A stretch of DNA of 64,000 nt from Hippopus hippopus (lineage: Eukaryota > Mollusca > Bivalvia > Cardiida > Cardiidae), in NCBI GenBank assembly GCA_946811185.2, contig OX328102.1, positions 48,895,619-48,959,618 on the forward strand. Reading direction: 5' to 3'. Each line of letters opens with the position of its first letter. Position 1 is the first letter of the stretch. The translations under genes and the position numbers were made by a program. The notes below the pieces were generated by a model. That model was not told the origin of the DNA. It did not search any database and worked only from the letters and a program-made list of their open reading frames with translations. Shown piece by piece: positions 42,430-54,643 of this stretch.

Positions 42430-43960
42430 TGAAACCATATTTGACAGCGTGTTAGATAAGATAGGATAAGATTTACAGTCGGTAAGATAGTATAACAAGA
42501 CAACATAAGCTTTTAAGAGCTTTCGAACCGACTAAAATCAAGTATGTCGAAATACAATGCATGGCAGTAAAAGCAAATCTACTTGCAAACAATACAAGCA
42601 TGAAAAATAAAACATACCTATCACAACAGTACATTTAAAGTAAGCATACATGCAAAGCGTGTATGAACTGGCCTAAGAAAAAAAAAAAAAAGGAAAAAGA
42701 TTATGACCATAAAAATGAATGAGGTTCATTTAAAAGGATGAGAACAAAATCATGGAAGGTATCACACCAAGTGTAATGAAAGACTTAGAAAACGGTTGCA
42801 AGAACAGCAAGAGGGCTGACCCATTGAAAGACGACGTTTGAGCATGCTCATATTAAAACGATTCATGGTCGTTCTAAACTAATCCTAAAATGCTCTTTTA
42901 GAGTGTGTGTTTATGTGTGTACATGTATTTCATACAGAACAGAATTTCCAAGACATACATGCAGCACAAAAATCAAAATAAGTCGTCATAAAAGAGCAAC
43001 AATATTCAATCTATTTAGTCGATCAAGTTTACTACCTATTTGCTGAAGTATATTAAGTTGGCAGGCTGCTTTTTGCATAGGTTGGTTATGTGAAAGTGAA
43101 AGAGAATTTGAAATCAGTGTCAACGCCAAGCAGTTTGACAGCTACTTCACATGACACACTTGATTTGCCAGAACTGAAACCAGGGGATTAGTTCTTGGTT
43201 GTGCTTCCTACAGCAATAACCTGGAACTTATCAGGATTGGCTTGCATTTTATTAAACCTGAACCAGTCAATCAGAATATTACTTTCATTTTTTCTTTAAA
43301 ATTTGATGACGAGAAAGACAAGTTGTAAAGCATAGTTTACTCTTATGTATAAAATAGAAAATGTCATTCATGAAATATTGAACACAAAGGAGCCTACGGT
43401 AGAACCCTGGGGAATACCCTTTTTTTTCAGTGAAAGAACTTACAATTATTCTAATTTTGACTTGTTTGTTTCTTCAGCTCAAGTATGATTCAATGTCAAC
43501 TGCTGATTTTGATAATCCGTAGGATGATAATTTACATAACAATATATCGTGAAGCAAAAAGTCGAATGCTTTACAAAGGTCCATAAAAATGGCTGCAACA
43601 AAATAGTTTCTGTCAAGAGCTGCCTTCCTATCCTCCAACAGTTTTAAAATGGTTGTTTAACACCCATGACTTTTTCTGAAAGGACATGAATATTCATGAA
43701 AAATATTTTAAAATTACTTTGAACGATCATATGACCATTTCAAATACTTTTGATGGCATAGGTAGCATACTGACTGGTCTATAGAACTTTAGACTTTTGC
43801 ATAACATCATTATTTTCATGTTGGGCTATGACTTACTAGTGCTTCTAAATAATTCTAGACAGGAAATTTGCCGCAAGTTATAGAAAAAATGTATTAATTC
43901 CGTAACAACATTAATAATAGACGGTTTACTGCTTTTAAATAGTTTGGTTGTCATTCCCTG
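42430..43960 (-). mobile_element. Decayed LINE, reverse-transcriptase part
   Basis: On the minus strand, broken frames give FRPISMLPMPSKVFE-like sequence near 43750 and FMDLCKAFDFLLHDIL near 43580-43540. GIPQGSTVG near 43420 and NPDKFQVIAVGSTTK near 43230 follow, i.e. RT fingers, palm motif A, the SXGXPQG region and a later domain. Many stops are present. The 3' part down to about 42430 ends in TAGATAAGATAGGATAAG-like short repeats, a possible LINE tail. It may belong with the endonuclease fragment at 47100-47545. Confidence 0.55.
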
Positions 43961-44199
43961 AATACCGGTGACTTTTTTAATGCCTTAGCTATCAATTATT
44001 TTTGAAAATATATTTTTATAAGTAAAAGTACGATTGAAAGCGTTTCCTCCAAAATCTTTTTCGGATGTTTCCTGAGTGCCGTGGGAATGCCTGAAATAGG
44101 GAGAGCTCGGATTGAGGCTGATAGACAATTCTTAGTGCAGACAAACACTGTACAATCTCTATGGAGACGTTACCAAAATACAGGGAGTATTCCAGTTGC

Positions 44200-44690
44200 G
44201 TCACGGTCACCGTCAACATGTTGATATATAGACCAAACCTTGTCCGGATGATAACTAGACACAGAATTGACCTAGGTTCGTCAAATTTGGCACAGACATG
44301 CGTCTCGGAGTGTAAATGATCCCTAGTGATTTTGAGGTCAATCAGTCAAAGGTCAAGGTCATAGTGACCGTCAACATGTTGATATATAGACCAAACCTTG
44401 TCCGGATGATAACTAGACACAGAATTGACCTAGGTTCGTCAAATTTGGCACAGAGATGCGTCTTGGAGTGTAGATGATCCCTATCGATTTTGAGGTTAAT
44501 CCATCAAAGGTCAAGGTCACAGTGGCCTTCAACTTAATGATATATAGACCAAACCTTGTCCAGATGATAACTACACACAGAATTGACCTAGGTCCTTCAA
44601 ATTCTGTACAGATATTCATCTTGGAGTGTAAATGATCCCTATCGATTTTAAGGTTAATCCGTGAAAGGTCAAGGTCACAGTGACCACCAG
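44200..44690. repeat. Three tandem copies of a roughly 160-bp repeat with AAGGTCA sites
   Basis: Units begin near 44202, 44366 and 44526 with CAACATGTTGATATATAGAC. They contain ACCAAACCTTGTCC, AGAATTGACCTAGG and a final AAAGGTCAAGGTCA. TCAAGGTCA occurs at 44353-44361, 44511-44519 and 44669-44677. Confidence 0.85.
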
Positions 44691-45119
44691 ATGATTCAGG
44701 GCCCGCGCTACCGTTCGCCACTTGAGCCATTTGCTCAAAAAAAATTAAAGTGTCTCAAAAATCATCATATGTAGCTCAACTTGTGGCTCCAACATTTTAT
44801 TCGCGTATTATCGGGGACGTAGTAAGGATCGAAGTCGACTGGGAAAAAGCGGAAGTCGAACGCGCGTGCCGAGAAGAAAATCGATAACCCAGTCTGTGTA
44901 TCGGCGACTGTTTACAATCTTGTATGTATACACACGGCGGTGTGTATAATTATGCGAACTGTTGACAGATTATCACGTTTAACAATTGAAGTGGGCTATA
45001 AATCAAAAAGATGACATTGATATTTCCCAATCAATTCTTTTGATATCAGTTTATGAACTGTGCCACTTCCTGTATCAATGTGGCAGTAGGGGGGGCATGA
45101 CTGTTTTACAAACAGACAT

Positions 45120-45480
45120 CTTGTTTCCATTTGAACTGCCAATCACGTGATCTTATACATGGCACCGCCATTGTAAGTCGTTTAGCAACGACATAAACAA
45201 CCCCGATGAAGTTATTCACATCTGTCTATATGTCGGTGAAATCTTCGATCGGAATTGATAAACCACATTAAAAAATGAATGTACGAACTGGTTGTCAACT
45301 GAAATATAGTTAGAAAGATTTCGATAGCAAATTGACACTTAAGTTTTCTTTTTAAGAGGAGCCTTACAATTTTCAGAACGGTAAACCGGTGTATTTCCGG
45401 CAAAGAAATGTACCGTGTGGGTGTATATCAAGCTACCAGATACAGCCGAGGGACTTGATCACCGGATCACCCGAGGTATG
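45120..45480 (+). repeat. Dispersed repeat R400, copy 3
   Basis: Direct copy; see 35485 and 41105. Contains GATCACGTGAT-like sequence, AACGACATAAACAACCCCGA and ACAGCCGAGGGACTTGATCA. Confidence 0.75.
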
Positions 45481-45507
45481 CCAAATGCGGACACACCAGA
45501 TACACAG

Positions 45508-45650
45508 AGGTTATTACACGGCTGATGAGGGCCGGAGAGTGATATCGGCCCGCCACCTTGATATCTGTCCCGAGGGCTTTAGCCCGAGGGCAGATTTCGA
45601 GGTGGCGGGCCGATATCACTCTCCGGCCCTCATCAGCCGTGTAATAACCT
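45508..45650. repeat. 143-bp near-perfect palindrome
   Basis: Arms 45508-45558 and 45600-45650 are perfect 51-bp inverted repeats (AGGTTATTACACGGCTGATG at the outer end). They are joined by a 41-base imperfectly self-complementary centre with CCCGAGGGCTTTAGCCCGAG. A related, smaller GCCCGTTG/CAACGGGC hairpin is near 46278-46308. Probably a foldback MITE. Confidence 0.88.
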
Positions 45651-45839
45651 GTTTATTACATTCATGGATCATTTGCTCGATATTTTCGTTTTCTAACACG
45701 TTTAAACACTTAAATCAGAGAAATTCTTGTCTTCATTCGACAAAACTTTTTTCCGCGGGTAAACGTCACGTTCATGACGTAATCATGCATCATTCATCTT
45801 CACTATCGCAGTTGCATATACAGTATATGGACGTTTAAA

Positions 45840-47095
45840 GTTAACAGTTCTTTATCTTTATTCATAGTTAAAAATATGTCGATATGTTTTTTTTTTCCGA
45901 GCCAAATATTCAATTTGGTACGTAATGGATTATAAATGAGAAATAGGATAAATAGAGAAGATGGTTGATGCTTTGGACTGGGAAACTTAATCAGGCTCGG
46001 TTCCCCCGGCTCAGCGGATAAGATTCGTAGAACTACTAGCTTATAGACACCCCCGCCTTGCCCGATAAACTTTCCCAATCCAAGACAACAACAATTTATT
46101 CTCTACTTATCATGTCGTTGCTGGTTTTACGATTCAATCATTGTCTGTAGTTCTGAAGATTTGTCCGCTAGCGATTTACGGACTGATTCAGCCATTTTTT
46201 TTTTTCAAACTGGATGTTTTGAGAACGTTAGTTAACGAGCGAGTGTTCTGTTGCTATAGATTTAGAACAAATATCTTGTCAACGGGCAGGATATCAGATA
46301 TCAGCCCGTTGCCCCGTCATATCTGCCCTCGCGTGACACTGATATTACACCATTTTCAGTAGAAAATGTTACTATTATTAGTAACAGAATGTAATAATGG
46401 TTTGTACTCAACGTTTTAACGTCACGTCATTTAACGGGCTGCAATGCCTGCAGATGTTTTCTCAGTGGCAATTTTGCTTCATTATCAAGTCGTTCAAGCT
46501 CTACTACTTACTTAAATTCAATAGATTGACATCAACCCCCTTTCTAATTCAGTTATGTGCGAAATAGCAATGCACAACAACTTTTTTCCGCTACTGTATA
46601 TATTTTCAGTAACTGAATCATGGCACGTTAATACAGACCGAAAAAAAAATATGCTCTAGAAAATTCAATATTTAAAGCTTCAGTATCTAGGTCTTTAAAA
46701 CTTCTGTCGTCAATCTTTTGTTTTTGGTCTCTATTTGCCACATTGTTTATTATAGAAGATAAAAATTAGATTGTAACAATCACTTATTCTTGTGCTGAAA
46801 TTCAATCTTTTGATACATATATTCTTCAAGTAGGGTTGCAATTCTTTACAAAGCATCTAGAGTCCTTTATGAGATTCTCAAAGTCAAACAACTTATCTAG
46901 AGGGATCTCTCAAAGGATTCCTACGTGGAGTTTTTAAATCGTAATTTAAACCTTCTTTTAACATTTGATGATTTGTGGCTGTGATACATTTATCTAAAAG
47001 ATAGGTCTGCAAAATAAGAATCGGTCATGCTTAGGGGCATGTACATACAAAAAAAAAAACCATATTTACTGTTACAATGAGTTACCTAGTGAATA
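45840..47095. other. Intergenic, no gene seen
   Basis: AT-rich sequence; apart from the small hairpin near 46278-46308 no feature is recognised. It may include unrecognisable parts of the LINE pieces that flank it. Confidence 0.4.
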
Positions 47096-47099
47096 ATGT

Positions 47100-47545
47100 T
47101 TTCACAATTGTTTAATTCAATGTCTCTACGTCTGCGTGCTGGAGGGTCACATCGTATGTAAGAGGCAATGCCTCCACCATGCCTATTTCTGTCTCTTCTT
47201 TCAAACTTATAACCTGTAATGTTAAAGATATGATCACTATATAAGATTCATCAAGCTAAGTTTCAGAGATACACAGTAAATCATCAACTTTGTCCATCAG
47301 TATCTCATGTGTTTCTATAAATTTAGAGTTCCAACTGTTTATGTTCAAACGGGCCATAAGGGTTTTCTTTGAATGATTTTGACGAATTTTTCTTCGTTCT
47401 TTAAAAACATTCTCCTCGTTCGAGAATCTGGAAAAATGGGTGGTATCGTGTGACGATTAAAGAATGGGGGTTGCATCAAAGAAAGATTTACTAATTGAAG
47501 AGAACTGCGTATTTCAAAAAGCCTCGGTAGATACGTTTTTTCCAT
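47100..47545 (-). mobile_element. LINE endonuclease fragment
   Basis: On the minus strand NSWNSKFIETHEILMDKVDD is followed by LLCISET, a stop, and LDESY. After a frame change GYKFERRDRNRHGGGIASYI follows. This is the N-terminal APE endonuclease core with its SET-x-L-DES and GGGI motifs. The metal-binding Glu of SET is present, but the next codon is TAG. Confidence 0.6.
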
Positions 47546-47925
47546 GCGTTATATTTCATCTGCGTCTGACGCACATATTTAGTTTAAAAATATTTTAGTC
47601 AACAGTATAAGTTTACCGAAGACAATAAAATCATATGGCAAATATACTGAAAAAAAGGATAAGAACGAAAACTTAGGCTCAAAAAGTTCTCCAAATTTAG
47701 GGTAACGGTTATTACATGATCACATCATTACTTATTACAGAAAACGTCAATTGATTCAGAAAAAAAAAAAAAGAGGGTAGGGAGAAACAGAAGGGTGTGG
47801 AGTTTTATTGGTGAAGAATTCAGTTGAAGATGCTTATATAATGGCTATAGAATTTTCCCATTTGACCATCACTATTGACTAAGCAATTGGTTGCTAAAAG
47901 TAACGTAATAGTATTAACTCAGATG

Positions 47926-50360
47926 TCAGCATACTGTGCTCGAAGGATCCAAAACGTCAGTCACATTTGAAATGAAATTGCGGGAATAGATTGATTTGGT
48001 TAAACTATTACCAAGAAGACATAGTAATGCATTAGTTGGTAAATCTTCTATTTTTATTGATATACATATTTGTGTGCACGGCAGCAAATATTCTTTGGTT
48101 ATCAAACAGATTCGGATTTTCATCCCAAAATAGAATGATTAAGAGTGCAAGTCTTGTTAAGCCGTAAATATTCAGACTCAGACTTATTCTCTTGTTATTG
48201 TAAAAAGGACATTCTAAAAGGTACTGTTTAGTCGATTCCGCCGCACCGCATCTACATAGTGGCGACTGCGCCAATTTCTTTCCTATTTCCAAACAAGTAA
48301 AGCCTCCATGGACAATATTTATCTACGTTTAAACGGTATTTAAAAGATGAAAATGATTTCGCATCCATAATTTCATCTTGTAGGGAACTCCAATCATAAA
48401 TCACAGCTGGGAAAAAATGATGTGCTGTACAAGCTAGTTCTACAAGTTCTATTAGTCCTACGAATGTTATAAGAGCAAGAATAGCTAACGGTAGGTGGAA
48501 CAAGAGTCCTACGATAAAAGCCTATTTAACATTTTATAGAAAAAAAAAATAAGCTTAGAGAACTACTTGCGCCGCTTCAAGTTTCCCATCCAGACTCCTG
48601 ATACAGTTCAGGGGTAGTAACTAGTTAATATTACCGGGTAATATTCCGAGCAGCTTCGTTTCGCAATTTATCCAGTTCATCTCTCACACCTTGAGAAAGA
48701 CTGTATCAAATAACATCACCATAATTCAAGAATATGTCTTATTAAAAGAGAAATAAATGAATTGGAGTGAAAGGCGATCAAGACTACTTTTTAGAAGTCG
48801 CATAACTCATTCTTTCCCATGCCTTTTCGATAGATTTAACAGTGTGGAAGCCCCAAGACCCATGGTTAGAAAGATATATACCCTAGTGTTTATGACTGGT
48901 AACCGAATGAATTTGAATATTTAACATAAATAGACCTGGATTGTTAGTCTTAAAACGCTTACAAGATATAACTAAAGATTCAGACTTTGATGGATTGAAC
49001 AATCACTTCTGCGCCCAACGAGTGATTCCCTCGATATCTATATGTAACATAGTTCCAGCGGCAACTGGGTCAGATACAACCACTGATTAACTGGTATCAT
49101 CTGCGAAAAGGTTGTGTTTGTCTGAATGTCATCAACAATATCATTAATATAAATGGAAGATATAAAAGAGGTCACAATATAGATCCCAGAGGCACGCCGA
49201 CTTGAATGTTGGTTGAGACATAACCTCATACAGTAACTCTTTAAAAACGATTAGAAAGATAATCAGAAAACTAGGATAACAATGTACATCTAATACCAGC
49301 TATGGGCAACTTAAACATCAAGCCTTTATGTCAGACTTTGTCAAATGCTTCGCTTGTATCAAAGAACACTGCTCGAAATTCCAATCTATCATCTAAAGCT
49401 TTAAATATATTATCATAAAGAAATGTTACATGAAAAGCAGTAGAATCACCTGGCATAGAACCTGACTTATAAGGAGTATAGAAGTTGGAGTCCTTTAGAT
49501 AGCTGTAAACATGCTTGCCTATGGTTTGTTCTAGGACTTTTTCAATACTTTTTAATAATGAAATGGGTCCGTAATTAAAAGGAAGAGACGGGTCACCAGA
49601 CTTAAACATACATCTTCACTCGTTTTCATCCAGTTTTTTAACCGTTTTTTTTTTTTTAATGAAACTATAATCACTCTTGTATCTTTATGTCAAATATTGC
49701 CCCTGATGGTTGCAAGGTTGCACAGATTACGGCAGATAGAAAATGTATTTCGTTCTATTGGGGCTAGCCATGGACATAACAGCAACAGTTCCGGTTTAAA
49801 TCAAAGACAAATCCCTACAGTTTCTTTACCTCACACACCTTATATTGATTTTTTATCTATGTTTACACAGCTGACTAGATTATATAACACCGTCAAGTTT
49901 TAACAGCGTTTGTTTACTCTCTGGCTGTAAAGATGTCTCTTTAAACATGGGACTTACAATGGATAACTTCCATGAAGGTTTGTTTGTTTGAATGGTGTTT
50001 TACGCCGTTTTCAACATTATTTCAGTCATACACGGCGACAACTCACATATTCATGTATTTCCTGGGTTTCGCCAGTAGTAGGCTAGGGCTCTGAGGTGTC
50101 TTGCCTAAGGACACTCCTGTGAGGGAGCCAGTGAGGCTCGAACCCGGGGCCTCCAGTACACTTTACCACTGAGCTACACAGGACCCCTCTATGAAGGTGG
50201 AACAGGACTGGTATTTAGAGAGTAATTAGATAGATCACATAAATGCGGTGTCAACTGAGCAATTGCTTTGAACAGTGAGAATCCTGTTATATTTATATCT
50301 TCAGGACCTGAGGCTTTGCCCGTTTAAGTATTTCAAGAACATCAAGCACTTCAGACGGCA
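47926..50360 (-). mobile_element. Decayed LINE, RT to C-terminus, with nested SINE
   Basis: The minus-strand order is: a GPEDINITGFSLFKAIAQL region (about 50320-50250), PVPPSW and KLSIVSPMFK on either side of a SINE, FNYGPISLLKSIEKVLEQT (about 49575), FRAVFFDTSEAFDKV (49375-49331) and a QVGVPLGSI region (about 49195). It ends with a Cys-rich segment SPLCRCGAAESTKQYLLECP (48260-48200). Many frame changes and stops occur, and about 320 bp of unrelated sequence lies at about 49620-49945. The catalytic DD box is not legible. Confidence 0.6.
49980..50190 (-). mobile_element. tRNA-headed SINE, family 3, inside LINE
   Basis: On the minus strand the head has GTAGCTCAGTGGTAAAG-like and GGGTTCGAGCC boxes and the tail ATTTCAGTCATAC-complement. 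ATGAAGGT flanks it at 49972-49979 and 50191-50198, an 8-bp target-site duplication. Confidence 0.85.
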
Positions 50361-50647
50361 TGACATGAATATAAAGTTTCATGAATCACGTGGAAACGTT
50401 CATCGCGGAGGGTACTGAATGAACCACCTATACATCACTGATTAGCAAAGTAATAATTCAATGTATTTGCTATCTCATGTTCGTCCATAATTTGCGAATC
50501 ACTAGAAATTAAAAAAAAATGTATTTGAGCTGAAAAAATTGTAAGAATATGATAAATGTCAAGAAAAGTTACAAGTAACGCGGATAAAAATAAGAGATGC
50601 GTACGATAGGATTTATATAGGGAAAATGAGAACGTTCAAAGGCTCAG

Positions 50648-51095
50648 TGGAGGCCAAAAGTAAAGAATGGCGCCTGTAAAATGCAACTGATTTTCAATCA
50701 TACCACTTGAAAGCATGGAAATCAATGTGAAGATGACATTCTGTTATTGCACGGCCGGCCCAAGTGGTTTTAAAACTCATTTTCCTGCCAGCGACTAACA
50801 TTTCGACCGACCAAACAAGACACTGGAGAGACCTTACGTACTTGCTCCAGGTCAACGTTACTGCTTCTGTCAATTCAACGTACCCGCTCCAGTAAAAAAC
50901 ATGGCTGCGCCCAAGAATTTTGCTAGGTAAGCACCAAAACATACTTCTATAACAATCAGATGAATAGATGTGCACTAGACGGTTGTCGCACAGAATGTCT
51001 GGGATGTCAGTGCATATTTCTGTATTGTTCTTTTGGTGGTTGGTTATTTGTTAAAGACGTTTAATCCAACAAACTTCTGTCAGCGACTATGATTT
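50648..51095 (-). repeat. Inverted partner of 53883-54240
   Basis: The reverse complement matches 53883-54240, including CATGGCTGCGCCCA, ACGTTACTGCTTCTGTCAAT and CTGACATCCCAGACATTC-like blocks. Its outer part is an F2 MITE end. No coding evidence. Confidence 0.7.
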
Positions 51096-51239
51096 CTGAA
51101 TAATCAACATGCGGGAGTCAGCAAAAAGCTTTGTTAAACATACAAACACAATAATCCGAAGTTTGTGCTTTGCCAAGTGATTCATATATGCTTTATTCAC
51201 CACAGTTCAAAACAAAAACTATACGACATTCATTAAAGA

Positions 51240-51720
51240 GCAACTTTCTGTCAATTTTTGTAGGCAACGCTCCACGCTCCAGAACTCAATAAAATGATCC
51301 AGCTCCTGAGTTGAAACAGAGAACGATATTATATGCGATTGTGTACGTAATAACGCGTTTAAAAGTCGCAGTAACGCGAATCGAAAACTGGCAGTAACGT
51401 CTTTTTTTTTTTGGGGGGGGGGGGGATCTACTGTTTTCATTATGGTTGATTACTGCGAAGTCCAGTCGAACTTCCCTATGCAAATTTGTGTGTTTTGATG
51501 GTGCATTACGCCGCTTTCAATGATACATATATTTATATCACATCACATCACAGCTTTAACTTTTTTATTCCCGATCTTTCTAGGATACATCAATATAAGT
51601 CTGCAGCTATTTTGTTCCCTGTCATAACTAGCATGACTAGCGCCGGCAGAAGTGATCGAACCAGGATTTCTTATTACAAGTTAATAATCCTGACCACCTA
51701 ACCACGAAAGATTATCCTAT
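51240..51720. repeat. Inverted copy of CGTTATTACG repeat, then SINE-like block
   Basis: 51330-51400 (CGTAATAACGCGTTTAAAAG) is the reverse complement of about 52335-52395, next to a G run at about 51412-51425. 51495-51720 resembles a minus-strand tRNA-headed SINE (GGTGCATTACGCCGCTTTCA tail, GATCGAACCAGG B-box complement). Confidence 0.5.
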
Positions 51721-52319
51721 GAAAGCTACATTATGAAACAATCAGTGCAACTTCCATAATGTCTGAGTCTTGTTTGCTTCTTTCGAATTTAATCCGTTTT
51801 CATCAGTGCTTAATTCATTGAAAATGCATTATTTCATGATAATTTTTCCTTTAAAGAATATCGACTCCATGAACATCTGGTCGAGATCTCGCTGAGCTTG
51901 GTAGGTCAGTTAGTCACATACAAGGCTTGAAACATGCAAGGCGGGGTTTGTTCGATGGCTTGATTCAACAGCTCAGTCAAATTCTTTTCGGAGACTGATA
52001 ATCGTCATTGCAGAAGCTTTCACCATTTGTCATTTTTCGAAGACGTTGATCTAGTATAGCAGCCAGTAGCTTTCAAATATATTTATGCTAATTATTGGTA
52101 GTTATTGGCGAGTTATTGGTGCAAGGCAAAGTAAAGATGCAGACTTAATACTAGCTAATTCTAGAAAGGTCATTAATAAGAAAGTGATTTCTGTGATGTG
52201 GTTGAAATAACGCTGAAACAAACAAAACTCACAACCAATACAATTTAATCTTTATTGGGAAATTCGAATGCATGTCAAAGACTTATTGCACATACATGTA
52301 AACTGTACTCATCTAATGT

Positions 52320-52665
52320 TGATAAAGTAAAAAAAACGTTACTGCGAATTTTCGATTCGCGTTACTATGACTTTTAAACGCGTTATTACGAGATTTTTTC
52401 ACGTAAGTGCGACTTTTTTTGCGTTGTTACGTATTTTGAATTCACGGTAATACGAGATTTTTCGCGTTACTGCGACTTTTAAACACGTTATTACGTGTTT
52501 TAAAACACGTTATTACAATATTTTTCGAGTTAGTGCAACTTTTTTTAGGTTATTATATGTTTTAAATTCACGTTATAACGTGGTTTAAAACACGTTATTA
52601 CGAGATTTTTCGCCTTAGTGCGACTTTCTTTTTGCGTTATAAGCTGTTTTGAATTCACGTTATTT
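52320..52665. repeat. Degenerate tandem CGTTATTACG / CGTTACTGCGAC repeat
   Basis: At least ten imperfect occurrences of CGTTATTACGAGATTTTTCG and CGTTAGTGCGACTTTTTTT alternate with short inverted TTTTAAAACACG runs. Confidence 0.75.
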
Positions 52666-52689
52666 CGTGTTTTTGATAAAAATATTTTA

Positions 52690-52962
52690 CCTTCATTTTG
52701 ACCCTTGTAGGCTTTCGTATGTAGGCTTTCGTAACAAAGTGATCATTTTCCGAAATCGTTTTCGCTTTCATATTTGTATGTTTTTTTAAAGTAAAGTATA
52801 TGCGACTTTCAAGTGAGTGTTAATAATGTATAAAATGAATGTATTCAGCATTGACCACTTTCATACACAACTGTGTATATAAAATTGTTACAAACAACTT
52901 AATATCGTTACTTTCTGAAACAAATTGAGAAGACATCAAAGCCTATTAGACAAATCCGCCCA

Positions 52963-53013
<51 letters not shown>

Positions 53014-53880
53014 TTGCTTCCTTCCTTCCACCCCCTCTCCCTTTCTCTCCCTTTCTCTCCCTTCCCCCCCTCTCTCTCTTTCTCTCTCTGATTCTGCCAG
53101 CTTAATAAAATTGGAGAGAGAACCCCAGATCGCCTGAATACATGCCCAATAAGATTAGGCCTATTGATAAAAAAAAAAAGGTTCAACGTGTTTTAGAATT
53201 GTACTGCCATTCAAGTATTTATCAAACTACACATCTGAACCGATCTATATCGACAGGGATCTAGTTGCAGAAAACAGTTTAAATTGTGACTTAACTGAAA
53301 GATACTTATCTCATTGATAGAATACAATGTGAGAAAAGGAAAACATGCCCAATGTTTTGCTTAGCATTCTATATCAGTTTATTCAATTTAGGAAATATTT
53401 GGTACAGGGTTAAAACAGACACTGCACTTGTTCTTTTGGGTGTATTATATTCCTGTAGAATTTACTATTTAGCCTCTAACTAATTACATAAACCGATGTC
53501 TACAGATGTTCAGCTGATTTGAATATACAATCGGTCGTGCATAATGATGATTATTGCTATTATTAACGATGACGAACCTATGACTGTGACTACGATAATT
53601 AATATAGAATCTTGACCAAAATGACAAAATTATTTACTGTAACACGAACCCATATGCTTACCGTATCTTCAGCTCAAGAGCTGGATCGTAGTATTGAATT
53701 TAGGAGCATGTTACGTTGTAATGCAAAGATGGCAAAATATCATTTAATAACTGCAATTTGATTTTTTTTCGGTTTATAGTTGTGAGGATAATCATTATAT
53801 AGGTCATCTGACACGGCACACACTTCAGAATATCGAGTGTATATGTTTTAAAAAGGTTTTTGGAGACTTCAAGTAGTGTT
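52690..53880. other. Intergenic, no gene seen
   Basis: A CT microsatellite with C/T-rich flank at about 52968-53090. Otherwise AT-rich and without recognisable features. Confidence 0.6.
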
Positions 53881-53882
53881 TT

Positions 53883-54240
53883 TCCAGAAATCGTAGTCGC
53901 CGACGGAACTTTGTCGGATTAAACGTCTTCAACAAACGATTAACCACCAAAAGAACTACAGATTAACGTGCACTGACATCCCAGACATTCCGTGCGACAA
54001 CCTGCAACTGCATATCTATTAAATAACATGTAAAAAAAAATTATGTTTTTGTGCATACCTTGTGGAATCTTATGGGCGCAGCCATGTTTTTTATTGGAGC
54101 GGGTACGTTGAATTGACAGGAGCAGTAACGTTGACCTGGAGCAAGTACGTAAGGTCTCTCCAGTGTGAAACAATAACAGATTGTCATCTTCACAGTGATT
54201 TTCATATTTTTACATGGTATAATTTAAAGATACCCATTTA
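53883..54240 (+). repeat. Dispersed repeat, partner of 50648-51095
   Basis: Shares GGAGCGGGTACGTTGAATTG, ACCTGGAGCAAGTACGTAAG and the F2 end CAATAACAGATTGTCATC. Confidence 0.7.
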
Positions 54241-54270
54241 CTCAATTGAGCCAAAAATAGAAATGTGTTT

Positions 54271-54497
54271 AAGGTCTACGAGCCCTAACTCATCGGTAAA
54301 TATCGTGTATCATCGACGTTTTCGTAAAGGCTATTCGGCCAGTCTCGGCAGCTTCAGTCCTTTAATATGACAGTTAGGGGTTGAAGACTCACTAACTCAT
54401 CGGTAAATATCGTGTAACATCGACGTTTTCGTAAAGGCTATTCGGCCAATCTCGACAGCTTCGTCTTTTAATATGTGAGTTAGGGGCCGTAGACCTT
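54271..54497. mobile_element. MITE with TTAA target duplication
   Basis: TTAA then GGTCTACGAGCCCTAACTCA at the left; the complement (TGAGTTAGGGGCCGTAGACC) then TTAA at the right. Inside, a unit of about 105 bp (ATCGTGTATCATCGACGTTT, GGCTATTCGGCCAGTCTCG) occurs twice in tandem. TTAA duplication is typical of piggyBac-type transposition. Confidence 0.75.
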
Positions 54498-54643
54498 AAG
54501 TCAATAAATCAGAAATATGTATGGCCCAAAACTACTTGTTGTTTCAACACGGGTAATGGTGCACTCAACTATTTTAGGACCACGTCTTTTCCCCTTCTTT
54601 CAGCAATCCAAAAACGCTAAATATTAGTGTGTACATACGATAT

